A stretch of DNA of 64,000 bases, taken from Callipepla californica brunnescens (Eukaryota; Chordata; Aves; Galliformes; Odontophoridae). Within the stretch, counting starts at the first letter, position 1; each line of letters starts with the position of its first letter. A program made the translations under genes and the position numbers. The notes below the pieces were generated by a model. It was not told the origin of the DNA. It was given only the letters and a program-made list of their open reading frames with translations, and made no database searches. This document shows positions 44,195 to 55,076 of the stretch, in pieces. Location: contig JALIRH010000118.1 in NCBI GenBank assembly GCA_023055505.1, forward strand, positions 496,001 to 560,000, given 5' to 3'.

Positions 44195-45785
44195 TCATGC
44201 CATCAGCTCTGCAATCCCCAAGTCTTTTTCCTCTGACGGCTCGACTGTGGCTGCCCGGGCCGCCTGAGGAGGTTTACGTCTTTTCGATGGCACCATGAAA
44301 TCTTCCAGATTCCATATGTCTTGTGGAACGTGTTCTATAAATCGAATTCCTTCCCTTTTGGGAGAGGACTGGAATCTTTGATCATTGGGCAACTGTTTCC
44401 ATAGTTGTAGTAATACCTGATTAGGCTGCTCATCAATCTTTTCAAATCGAACTCCTGCTCTCAGCAGGTCATTAAACATTTGTCTTCTCGATACCCTGAT
44501 GGGTCCAGATTGGATTACCTTAGAGGTTGGTCTCCTAGGTCGTGGTGGTGGATGGATCTCCGACCTTTCCACCACCATTCGGACATTGCGCCTGGCGCGC
44601 AGGCACTCTGTCTCCCCCAGATCCGCCACCAATTTGGCAGCCTGCTGTATGATGGCCTCTGAGGCCACTAGGGGGTTCAGTATGGATACCAAAGTACCAT
44701 ACTGATGAGATGGAGCTTGCTGCAGGATAAGGTCTCTCATTCCTGCTGAGAATTTCATCAGGTCTGGGCTCTCAAAATCTTCCTCATAGATTGCCTCTCT
44801 CATACCCAGTTCCCGAATATAATTTTGCAGATCTTCCATAGAAGACCATTGACCTGTATTTAAAGGGATGTCAGTTTTGTTTGGCCATGTTATACGGCAC
44901 GCAGCTGTTAACCATTTAATTAAGGAATGATTTTCATCATTATGTGTGACGGTGGCATATAGCCTCTGTCTGAGGGCAGGGTGAATGGTAATGGATGCCA
45001 GTTTTGAAATTTCTGGCCCATTTACCATAACACCTTCTGCCCCCATGTCCCATAAGCGGAGCAGCCATGCTGGTACACTCTCTCTTGGTTTTTGTCTAAA
45101 CCGCTGTAATAAATCCATCAATTCAGCTGCTGTATATGGGCGAGCTGTTACATGTAAAGTGCTATGGGCAGGGGGCCATTGGTCAGGGGGTAGCCCCACT
45201 GGTCTATCCTGTTTTTGTGGTTTGTTTTTGGGTTACAAATGGTCGGATCTCAAAGGGATCTAGCTCGAGTGGAACTTCGAGATCCGACCTTTTAGTGCCT
45301 TCATCTTCAGAAACCAGATTATGCGGGTTGTCTTCTACAGGGTCCCCGGTGACTTCTAGGGAGATATTCCGGACCTTCCGTGTGGGAGTGACCGGTTCTG
45401 GTGTTTTTCCTGTCAAAATTGCAATTTGTCTTTCTAATTCTTCAATACGGTCACGCAAGAGTTGATTTTCATCAAGCAGATCCCCTTCAGATGTGTTCAT
45501 CTGGTTTAAGGCTATCAGCAGCGGCCATGCCACCGTAGACGCAGCTAATTGCCGCTCCCAAGTAGTCAGTACGTTTTTAGTCAGAGAGAGAAAATAGTCA
45601 GCTAGTCGGGACGGGGATTCATGGAGGTTTCCTCCATCTCGCAGGGGGCCCCATTTTTCAATAATAGCAGCAACCCCGTGGTATGGGGAACCTAGAAATC
45701 CTGGGATATGACCGGGCAAAAGGTCATTTAAGGGGGTGGTCTTTTCCCGTGAAACCCAGCCCACGATGTTACTTAGAAGGGTCAT
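44195..45785 (-). pseudogene. gag: Lineage-B Gag, frameshifted (P4)
   Basis: Two frames. The first (45785 to 45204, 193 codons) starts with an ATG only about 23 bases past the primer site. It is matrix-like with a leucine-zipper coiled coil at about 99-125 (NQLLRDRIEELERQIAIL). The second (45199 to 44195, 334 codons) is the capsid-like part, with LMDLLQRFRQKPRESVPAW, WPNKTDIPLNTG and LVASEAIIQQAAKLVADLG. P8 reads through this point without a break, so a shift near 45200-45235 disrupts P4. No zinc knuckle and no hydrophobic N-terminus, unlike lineages A and C. Confidence 0.85.
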
Positions 45786-45808
45786 AGTGAATGTTTTTAA
45801 AAGGTATT

Positions 45809-45826
45809 AGGCTGCCTGGCTCGCCA
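45809..45826 (-). other. Primer-binding site, Arg-like (P4)
   Basis: The minus strand reads TGGCGAGCCAGGCAGCCT, two bases inside the LTR. It resembles the complement of a tRNA-Arg 3' end with a small mismatch; the identity is tentative. Confidence 0.6.
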
Positions 45827-45828
45827 AG

Positions 45829-46170
45829 TGTAAAGCAAGCAAAGGCGGTGACAGAGCTTTTATTTGAGGTAGTGGCGCTACAGAAAGAGATGTTACAGAT
45901 AAGGGGGAACGAACTCACCCCTCCCGGCGACCGTTTAGGCTGAGGAACGCAGCCGCCTCTCGTTCGAACGCTGGCGAGCCGGAAGGAAGAGAGCCAGAGA
46001 GGGGGGGGGCAACCCGCGCAGGCTCCGAGCGGATCTGTGCTCCTGGAAGCACCTCCGGAAGCAGCACCGAGAGGGAGAGAGCGAGAGGTCGGGTGGACCA
46101 GGGCTCCTCCGCTCCGGTGACTCAGACGCTCATTCACTGGTTCAGGCTGTGACCAGGCAATCCCACTACA
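45829..46170 (-). repeat. 5' LTR of P4 (342 bp)
   Basis: Ends are tgtaaagcaagc and cccactaca. Followed by cctgc, the target duplication shared with 33949-33953. Confidence 0.93.
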
Positions 46171-47764
46171 CCTGCCCTGCCCTGCCCTGCACTGCATTGC
46201 CCTGCCTTGCCCTGCCAAGCCCTGCCCAGCCCAGCCTTGCCCTGACTTTCCTTGCATTGCCCTGCCCTGATCTGCCCTGCCCCACCCTGCCCTGCTTTGC
46301 CCTGCCTTCCCCTACCCTGCCGTCTATTCCTTGCCTTGCCCTGCCCTGATCTGCCTTGCGCCGCCCTGCCCTGCCCTGCCTTGCTTTGCTCTGCCTTCCC
46401 TTTGACCTGCCCTGCCTTGCCTTCCCCTTCCCTGCCCTATTTTCCCCTGCCCTGCCTTGTCTTCCTTGCCTTGCCCTGCTTCACCCTGCTTTGCCTTCCC
46501 CTAACCTGCCCTGACCTGCCTTTCCCTGCCCTACCTTGCTCTCACCCGCCTTCCCTGCCATTCCTTGCCGTACCTTGCCTTGCCCTGCCCTGCCCTATCG
46601 TGACTTCCCCTGCCCTGCCTTGTTTTCCATACCTTGCCTGCCCCACCCTGACCTGCCTTGCTCTGACAAGCCCTGCCTTGTCTTCCTAGCCTTGCCCTGC
46701 CTTTCCCTGCCCTGCCTATCCTTGCCTTGCCTTGCCCTGCGTTGATCTGCCTTACCTTGCCCTGCCAAGCCCCCCCTTACCCTGCCCTGCGAAGCCCCGT
46801 CTTACCCTACCCTGCCTTGCCTTCCGTTGCCCTGCTTAGCATGCCCTGCAATGCCTTACCTTTTCCTGCCCTGCGCTGTTCTGCCCTGCCTTTCCCTGCC
46901 TTGCCCTGCCCTGCCTTGCCCTGCCTTCCCTTGCCATGCCCTGCCCTACCTTGCCCTGCCCTGCCCTACATTCCCTTGCCCTGCCCTGCCCTGCCTTCCC
47001 TTGACCTGCCCTCCTCTGCCTTGCCCTGCCCTGCTTTGCATGCCTTACTTTGCCCTGCCCTGCCCTCCCTTCCCTTGCCCTGCCCTGCCTTACCCTGCAC
47101 TATCTTTGCCTTGCCTTGTTTAGTCCTGCCTGGCCCTGCCCCGCCCTGTACTACCCTGCCCCACCCTGTCCTGCCTTGCCCTGCCTTCCCTGCTCCGCTC
47201 TGCCCTGCACTGCACTGCATTGCCTTGCCTTGCCCTGCCAAGCACTGCCCAGCCCAGCCTTGCCCTGACTTTCCTTGCCTTGCCCTGCCAAGCCCTGCTT
47301 ACCCAGCCTTGCCCTGACTTTTTTTGCCTTGCCCTGCCCGGCTGTGCCCTGCCCTGCTTTGCCCTGCCTTCCCCTACCCTGCCGTGTATTCCCTGCCCCG
47401 CCCTGCCATGCCTTGCTTTGCTCTGCCTTCCCCTTGACCTGCCCTGCCTTGCCTTCCTCTGACCTGCCCTATTTTCCCCTGCCCTGCCTTGTCTTCCTTA
47501 CCTTGCCTGCCCCACCCTGACCTGCCGTGCTCTGACCTGCCCTGCCTTGTCTTCCTTGCCTTGCCCTGCCCTGCCCTACCTTGTCCTGCATTGCCCTGCC
47601 CTGTCCTGCCTTACCCTGCCCTGCCATGCCCTACTTTGCCCTGCCCTGCCTTGCCATGCCTTGCCTGACCTTGCATTTCCCTACCCCACCCTGCCCTGCC
47701 TTGCCCTGCCCTGCCATGCTCTACTTTGCCTGGCTCTACCTTGCCCTGTCTTGCCCTGCCGTGC
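46171..47764. repeat. Pentamer satellite block S7
   Basis: CC(C/T)TG array with the marker gcactatctttgcc at 47097. Its last ~150 bases are the flank shared with L1 and L2. No gene. Confidence 0.95.
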
Positions 47765-48106
47765 TGTAAAGCAAGCAAAGACAGTGACAGAGCTTTTATT
47801 TGAGGTAGTGGTGCTACAGAAAGAGATGTTACAGATAAAGGGGAACGAACTCACCCCTCCCGGTGACCGTTTAGGCTGAGGAACGCGGCTGCCTCTCGTT
47901 CGAACGCTGACGCGCTGCAAGGAAGAGAGCCAGAGAGAGGGGGGGCAACCCGCGCAGGCTCCGAGCGGATCTGTGCTCCCGGAAGCACCTCTGGAAGCAC
48001 CACCGAGAGAGAGAGAGCGAGCGGTTGGGAGGACCTGGGCTCCTCCGCTCCGGTCACTCAGATGTTCATTAACTGGTTCAGACTGTGACCTGGCAATCCC
48101 ACTACG
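47765..48106 (-). repeat. Solo LTR L3 (lineage B, 342 bp)
   Basis: Left end tgtaaagcaagc; the right end is decayed to cccactacg. Orientation minus. The left flank (tttgcctggctctaccttgc ... gccgtgc) and right flank (tctgccctgccatgttct) match L1 and L2: a third copy of the same ancestral insertion. Confidence 0.9.
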
Positions 48107-49683
48107 TCTGCCCTGCCATGTTCTCCCTTGCCTTGTTTTGCCTTCCCTTGCCCTGCCCTGCCCTGCCCTGCTTTGCCATGCCCTGCCCTGCCTTCAACTT
48201 TTCTGCCCTGCTCTGCCCTTCACTGCCCTGCCCTGCCCTGCTTTGTAATGCCTTGCCTTTCCCTGCCCTGTCCTGCCTTCTCCAGCCCTTCCTTGTCTTC
48301 CTTGCCTTGCCCTGCCCTGCCCTGCCCTGCCTTCAACTTTTCTGCCCTGCTCTGCCCTTCGCTGCCCTGCCCCGCCTTGCTTTGCCATGCCTTGCCTTGC
48401 CCTGCCCTGCCTTACCCTGCCTTGCTCTGCCTTCCCTTGCCCTGCCCAGCCTTCCCCTGCCCAGTTCTACCCTGCCCTGCCTTGCCCTGCCCTGCTTTGC
48501 CGTGCCTTGCATTGCCCTGCCTATCCTTGCCTTGCCATGTCCTGCCCTGCCCTGCCTTGCCTTGCCCTGCCTTTCCTTGCCCTGCCCTATTTTCCCCGCC
48601 CTGCCTTGTCTTCGTTGCCTTGACCTGCTTCACCCTGCTCTGCCTTCCCCTACCCTTCTTTCCCCTGACCTGCCCCGCCTTGCCTTTCCCTGACCTGCCT
48701 TGTCGTGACCCGTACTCCCTTGCACTGCCTTACCTTGCATTGACCCACACTGCCCTGACGCACCCTGCCCTGCCTAACCTTGCCTTGCCCTGCCTTGTTC
48801 TGCCTTGCCTTGTTTTCCTTGCCCTGATGCACCCTGCCCTGCCTTCCCTTGCCCTGCCCTGCTTTGCCATGCCTTGCCTTGCCCTGCCCTGCCCTCCCCT
48901 GCCCTGCATTGCCATGCCTTGCCTTGCCCTTGCCCTGCACTGACCTGCCTTGCGCTTGCCCTGCCCTGCCTTCTATTGCCCTGCCCTGCCTTGCCCTGCT
49001 CTGCCTTACCTTGCCCTGCCATGCCCTTCCCTGCCTTGCCTTGTCTTCCCTTGCCCCTCCTTCACCTGTTCTACCCTGTCCTGCCGTGCCCAGACCTTCC
49101 CTGCCCAGCCTTGCCCTACTTTGCAATGCCTTGCCTTGCCCTGCTCTGCCATGTCCTGCCTTCTCCTACCCTTCCTTGTCTTCCTTTCCTTGCCCTGCCC
49201 CGCCCTGCCCTGTGTTGCTTTGCTCTGCCTTCCCCTTGACCTGCCTTGTTCTGCCATACCTTGCCCTGCCTTGCCTTCCCTTGCCCTGCCCTGCCTTACC
49301 CAGCCTTGCCCTGCCCTGCTGTCTCTTGCCCTGCCCTGCTCTGCCTTGCCCTGCCCTGCTTTGCATGCCTTGCTCTGCCTTACCTTGCCCTGCCTATCCT
49401 TACTTTGCCCTGCCCTGCCTTGCCTTCCCTTTCCCTGCCCTGTTCTGCCCTGCCTTGCCCTGACAAGACCAGCCCAGCCCAGCCTTGACCTGACTTTCCT
49501 TGCCTTGACCTGCCCTGATCTGCCCTGCCCCACCGTGACCTGCCTTACCTTGCCCTGCCTATCCTTGCCTTGCCTTGCCCTGCACTAACTTTGCCTTGCC
49601 TTGCTTGGCCCTGCCTGGCCCTGCTTCGCCTTGTACTACCCTGACCCACCCTGTCCTGCCTTGCCCTGCCTTCCCTGCTCCGC
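48107..49683. repeat. Pentamer satellite block S8
   Basis: Closely parallels the satellite right of L2 (13331 onward), with shared landmarks such as gacccgtactcccttgcact and ccctgatgcaccctgccctg. Ends at the P6 LTR inside the motif ccttccctgctccgc. No gene. Confidence 0.94.
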
Positions 49684-50132
49684 TGATGTGGTTTTGTGGT
49701 TTTGATGCTGGTATTCCACATCAGAACATCATGCAGGCCGTGAAGGAGTTAATGCTATGGGAGCAGGGGAAGGGCGGAGCTCCACACTGGAGGCGAGGCC
49801 CGCACTTTTTGGTGGCGCGCGTTGGGCAGCCGTGAGGAGTTCAGCACATGAAAAGTAAGCTCCCTGTTCTTTCTGGTGTGAAAATTTTGTCTCTCTCTCT
49901 CAATTGTTCAATTTTATTAGATTTAGTAAAGTTACCGTTCCTTCTCAGATCGTGCCGTTGTATTTGTTTTTCTACATACCCTCTATTCTCTCTGTTTCCC
50001 CCTCCCCCCCCCCCCGGAGCACGCGGCTCTGCTGAGGCGGCTGCGGGCCATGGGGCAGTTTTTTTTCTTTCCCTTCTTTTTTTTCCCTTCTCGGTTCCCC
50101 CTTGGGTTACTGTCACGGATAACACCGTGACA
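49684..50132 (+). repeat. 5' LTR of P6 (lineage C, 449 bp)
   Basis: Starts tgatgtggttttgtgg and ends aacaccgtgaca. It lacks the 22-bp terminal duplication seen in P5. Contains a long C run at 50000-50015. Confidence 0.9.
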
Positions 50133-50138
50133 CATTAT

Positions 50139-50156
50139 TGGTGGAGAATGCGAGCA
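50139..50156 (+). other. Primer-binding site, Ala-like (P6)
   Basis: tggtggagaatgcgagca, one base different from P5. It is followed at once by the gag ATG at 50157. Confidence 0.65.
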
Positions 50157-51848
50157 ATGTAGTATTTGTACTACCCTGTAAAACTGGTGCTGAGTGGACT
50201 AACTGTTTTCATGTACCTCAGAGCATGTTGGCGCCTTTTTAAGCTTCTCATGTTCAGCACCGGAGTCATATATGCATACAGCTGTTTTAGTGTGCTGATG
50301 GGGTTACCCTCCTCCTGCCTAAACACCCTGGTTAATATGACAGATTATATGGCATTTGGATTGGTTTCCAGGTACTCTTTTCAGGTTTGTACTTATGTTC
50401 AAGATGTCAGCCTGGCAATTGTGTTATCTGTTTTTCTGAATGTACTCTTTGCAACAGTAATTTACATCCTGTGTAGGAAGCTCTCCTCAAAACCAGAGAG
50501 TGTTGAATGGCAAGGGAGGTGGGAAAAATTAGGAAAGAAATTAGAAGCCTGGGGACCCCCAGTGCAATGTGATTTTGATCTTGAGCACCTGCGGGATCCT
50601 GAGAAATTCAGTGAGTGTTTAGCTCAGGAGTCATGTGACTCAGGGAGATCTGAGAAGGACCGGATTGTTTGGGGCTTGGCTTGTGCTTATCGAGCTATAA
50701 TTGATATTCTGGAGAGAAATGCTTTCCAAACCGAGGTTCAGAGCAAAAATGAAAACCTTGAGGTTAAACCTGACCAGTCACAGGAAGCACCGGCATCCGT
50801 GTCGGTTGCCCCTGTGGAAGGCCAGAAATGGAAACGAGTGTCCTCTCGGCTAGAAGGGAAAGAAGAAGAAGCAGAGAAAAAAAAGGAAGATCCAGGTGAG
50901 GGGCCCTCCTCAGCACCAACGCCACCACCACCACCTAAAAAGGCCACTAAGGAAGGTGAGAAACATGGACACGACAGAGATGAGAAAGAAGAGGAAGATC
51001 CAGGTGAGGGGCCCTCCTCAGCACCACCACCACCACCACCACCCAGAAAGGCCACTAAGAAAAGTGTGAGACATGGAGAGGACAGTGATAATGAAGAAAT
51101 CACCATTAGTACTATTTGTCGGCCCCTAAAGATGACTGAAATCCAGGGTTCAAGAAAGGAGTTTGTACGGCGCTCAGATGATCCTATCGTCACCTGGTTG
51201 CTGCGGTGTTGGGACAACGGTGCCAGCAGCGTGTCCCTAGATGGCAACGAAGCCCGCCAACTGGGAAGCATTGCTCGAGACCCAGCTATCGACAGAGGGA
51301 TTAGTAGATGTTTGAGTGGAGTTGCTACCCTCTGGGAACGAGTACTAGTGGCTGTAAAGGAGAGATTCCCTTACAAAGGTGATCTGGAGCCTAAGGTGGA
51401 AAGATGGAATACTGTGGAGAAGGGCGTCCAATTTTTGAGAGAAATGGCTGTAGTAGAGATGCTGTACGATCCTTCTTTCGTCCCTAACAATCCACACCAG
51501 GACCGCGATCCTGAGAAAGCATGGTGTAAAGCTGATGTATATCGGAAGCTCTCAAAAACAGCACCAGAAAGGTACGCAAGTACACTGGTAGCAACATTTA
51601 ATATACTCGAGGGCCGAAACAGAAGACTCCCATTTCATGAAGTGGTTACTACACTTCAAAACTTTAAACAACAACTTCCACCATCACACGTTTCCATTGC
51701 AGCTGTATCATCAGTAGCAGGAGAAATCAGTGACATAAAGAAGATACTGAGAATGATACTGGAGGAATTGTACCAATTGCTACGAGAACAGTACACAGAC
51801 GGCAATACCGCACCAACAGGGATTCCTTGCTCCCCATTCATAATTTAA
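50157..51848 (+). pseudogene. gag: Lineage-C Gag, 5' nonsense and 3' deletion (P6)
   Basis: The usual ATG (50157) is followed by TAG at codon 2 (50160-50162); the next in-frame ATG is 50211. The body matches P5: hydrophobic segments around a loop with sequon NMT, QESCDSGRSE, two EDPGEGPSSAP repeats in a proline-rich linker (near 50895 and 51000) and a capsid-like region starting at QGSRKEFV. At about 51766-51770 gag jumps to sequence just upstream of RT, so the last 28 or so codons to the TAA at 51846 are out-of-frame pol. The deletion join shares only the bases gt. Confidence 0.88.
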
Positions 51849-54502
51849 TCCGTCAGTTAGAGGGCCAGGGAGTGATCAGCAAAACCCACTCCCCGTTTAA
51901 TAGCCCCATATTGCTGGTACATAAATCCAATGGAGAATGGAGGCTGACGGTAGATTACCGTGGTCTGAATGAAGTCACACCCCCACTGAGCGCTGCTGTG
52001 CCAGATATGTTGGAGCTGCAATATGAACTGGAGTCAAAAGCAGCCAAGTGGTATGCTACCATTGACATTGCTAATGCATTCTTCTCTATTCCTTTGGCCA
52101 CGGAGTGCAGACCACAGTTTGCTTTCACGTGGAGGGGCATTCAGTACACTTGGAACCGTTTGCCCCAGGGGTGGAAACACAGCCCAACCATTTGCCATGG
52201 GTTGATTCAGACCACACTGGAACAGGGTGGGGCACCTGAGCACCTCCAGTACATGGATGACATTGTTGTGTGGGGTGATACAGCAGAAGAAGTTTTTAAA
52301 AAAGGAGAGCGAATAATCCAAATTCTTCTGGGTGCTGGTTTTGCTATCAAACGAAACAAAGTGAAGGGACCTGCCCAAGAAATTCAGTTTCTAGGAGTAA
52401 AATGGCAAGATGGGCGTCATCACATCCCAGGAGATGTGGTTGACAAAATCACCAGCATGTCACCACCCACTAGCAAAAAGGAGACACAGTCTTTTCTTGG
52501 TGTAGTAGGCTTTTGGAGGATGCATGTCCCAAATTACAGCCTCATAGTAAGCCCCCTCTATCAGGTGACCCGAAAGAAGAATAATTTTGCATGGGGTCCT
52601 GAACAGCAGCAGGCCTTTGAGCACATTAAACAGGAGATAGCCCGTGCTGTTGCTCTGGGGCCAGTACGGATGGGACAGGACGTAAAGAACATCTTATACA
52701 CTGCTGCTGGAGAGAAAGGTCCCACTTGGAGTCTGTGGCAAAGAGCCTCTGGGGAGACCCGAGGCCGACCCCTGGGATTTTGGAGCAGAGCGTACAGGGG
52801 TTCGGAGGAGTGCTACACTCCAACTGAGAAGGAGATTTTGGCAGCATATGAGGGAGTTTGGGCTGCCTCTGAAGTAATTGGCACTGAGACGCAGCTCCTC
52901 CTGGCACCTCGATTGCCAGTGCTGAACTGGATGTTCAGAGGAAAGGTTCCCTCCACCCATCATGCCACCGATGCCACCTGGAGTAAATGGATTGCGCTGA
53001 TTACACAGCGAGCTTGGATGGGAAACCTCAGCCGTCCAGAGATGTTAGAGGTGATCATGGACTGGCCTGAAGGCAAGAAATTTGGAACATCGCCAGCAGA
53101 GGAGATACCACGTGCAAAAGAGGCCCCACCATATCACGAACTAACAGAAAATGAAAAGACATATGCCCTCTTCACTGATGGATCGTGTCGTATTGTTGGG
53201 AAACATCGCAGATGGAAGGCTGCTGTGTGGAGCCCCACACGACGAGTAGCAGAGGCCACTGAAGGAGAAGGAGAATCAAGTCAATTTGCGGAGGTAAAGG
53301 CTGTCCAACTGGCCTTAGATATTGCTGAACGTGAGAGGTGGCCAGTGCTTTATCTTTACACTGACTCATGCATGGTGGCAAATGCTTTATGGGGGCGGTT
53401 GCAGCAGTGGGAACAAAACAACTGGCAACGGAAGGGTAAACCTATCTGGGCTGCGGAACTGTGGAAAGACATTGCTGTCCGAACAAAAAGGTTGGGTGTA
53501 AAGGTGCGTCACGTAGATGCTCATGTGCCCAAGAATCGAGCTACTGAAGAACAGAAAAATAACCATCAGGTAGATCAAGCTGCCAAAACTGAGGTGTCTC
53601 AAATAGACTTGGATTGGCAGAACAAAGGAGAGTTATTTTTAGCTCGGTGGGCCCATGAGACCTCGGGCCATCAAGGAAGGGACGCGACCTATAAGTGGGC
53701 TAGAGACCGAGGGGTGGACTTAACTATGGATGCCATCGCACAAGTGATCCATGACTGTGATACATGTGCCATAATTAAACAGGCCAAGAGGATGAAACCT
53801 CTCTGGTAGGAAGGGCAATGGCAAAAATATAAACATGGGGAGGCGTGGCAGGTTGATTATATCACCTTGCCACGATCTCACAGTGGTAAGCGTTATGTGC
53901 TCACCATGGTGGAGGCGACCACTGGGTGGCTTGAGACATATGCAGTACCCCATGCTACCGCCCGAAACACCATCTTAGGTTTAGAGAAGCAAATCCTATG
54001 ACGACATGGAAGCCCAGAAAGAATTGAGTCCGATAATGGGACTCATTTCAAAAATTCACTTGTGGATACTTGGGCCAAGGAACATGGCATTGAATGGGTC
54101 TATCATATTCCCTACCATGCACCAGCTGCTGGTAAGATCGAGCGCTACAACGGGTTGTTAAAAACTACACTGAAAGCACTGGGTGGTGGGACATTTAAGC
54201 ATTGGGAGAAAAATCTGTCAGAAGCCACGTGGTTGGTCAACACTAGGGGATCAGTCAACCGAGATGGTCCTACACAATCCAGCTCCCTATAGAACATAGA
54301 GGGAGATAAGGTCCCTGTAGTACATGTAAAGAACATGTTGGGAAAAGCAGTGTGGGTCCTTCCAGCCTCTGGAAAGGGCAAACCCCTCCGTGGAACAGTT
54401 TTTGCACAGGGACCTGGGTGCACCTGGTGGGTAATGGATAAAAATGGGGATGTCCAGTGTGTACCACAAGGGAATTTGATGCTGGGGGAGTGCAGTCTGT
54501 GA
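51769..54502 (+). pseudogene. pol: RT, RNase H and integrase of P6
   Basis: The open frame to 53809 (660 codons from the first start) holds RT (YATIDIANAFF, QYMDDIVVWG), RNase H (TDGSC, FAEVKAVQLAL, YTDS, HVDAH) and the integrase zinc domain (HETSGHQGRD ... HDCDTC). Three nonsense changes then break integrase: TAG 53807 (Gln), TGA 53999-54001 (Trp) and TAG 54290-54292 (Gln). The DDE core residues are still readable (WQVDYITL, ESDNGTHF, KIERYNG). The pol frame is out of phase with the truncated gag, so no Gag-Pol fusion could be made. Confidence 0.9.
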
Positions 54503-54604
54503 TTCCGTGTATATATATATGTATAGATATGTTTGTATGTAATCTGTGTTATTACTGTTTTTGGTTCTATATAGATATGTGTTAAGCATGATGTGATGAT
54601 GTGG

Positions 54605-54618
54605 AATAAAGGGTGGAA
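54605..54618 (+). other. Polypurine tract (P6)
   Basis: aataaagggtggaa directly before the 3' LTR. Confidence 0.85.
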
Positions 54619-55076
54619 TGTTGTGGTTTTCTGGTTTTGATGCCGATATTCCACATCAGAACATCATGCAGGCCGTCAAAGAGTTAATGCTGTGGGGAGC
54701 AGCGGAGGGGCGGAGCTCCGCACCGGATGCGAGGCCCTAGCTATTTGGTGACGCGCGCGCTGGGCAGCCGTGAGGAGTTCAGCACTTATAAAGTAAGCTC
54801 CCAGTTCTTTCTAGTTTGGAAATTTTGTCTCTCTCTCTCAATTGTTCAATTTTATTAGATTTAGTAAAGTTACCGTTCCTTCTCAGATCGTGCCGTTGTG
54901 TTTTGTATTTTTTTTTTTTTTTACATACCCTCTATTCTCTCTGTTTTCCCCTCCCCCCGGAGCGCGCGGCCCTGCTGAGGCGGCTGCGGGCCACGGGGCA
55001 GTTTTTATCCGTTCCCTTCTATTTTTTCCCCTTCTCGGTTCCCCCTTGGGTTACTGTCACGGATAACACCGTGACA
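54619..55076 (+). repeat. 3' LTR of P6 (lineage C, 458 bp)
   Basis: Starts tgttgtggttttctgg and ends aacaccgtgaca. It differs clearly from the 5' LTR, for example around the ggatgcgaggccctagc segment and in a T homopolymer at 54906-54922. Confidence 0.9.

Larger units (their letters stand above)
33954..46170 (-). mobile_element. P4: full-length lineage-B (ERV-L-like) provirus, split by P5
   Basis: Bounded by lineage-B LTRs (33954-34289 and 45829-46170) and by cctgc on both sides (33949-33953, 46171-46175). Minus-strand order: LTR, Arg-like primer site, gag, protease, RT, then P5 inserted at 36900-43066, then the rest of pol, polypurine tract, LTR. Without P5 it is about 6.05 kb. There is no env. 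Its Pol motifs (VLPQGYVHSPTFCHN, HYIDDLML) are of ERV-L type by recall. Confidence 0.92.
49684..55076 (+). mobile_element. P6: lineage-C provirus with protease deletion
   Basis: Plus-strand order: 5' LTR, Ala-like primer site, gag, RT, RNase H, integrase, polypurine tract, 3' LTR. The gag C-terminus and all of protease are missing (about 0.77 kb relative to P5). The flanks tccgc (left) and ctctg (right) do not match, and the two LTRs differ at many positions, so this is not a clean single insertion. There is no env. Confidence 0.9.
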
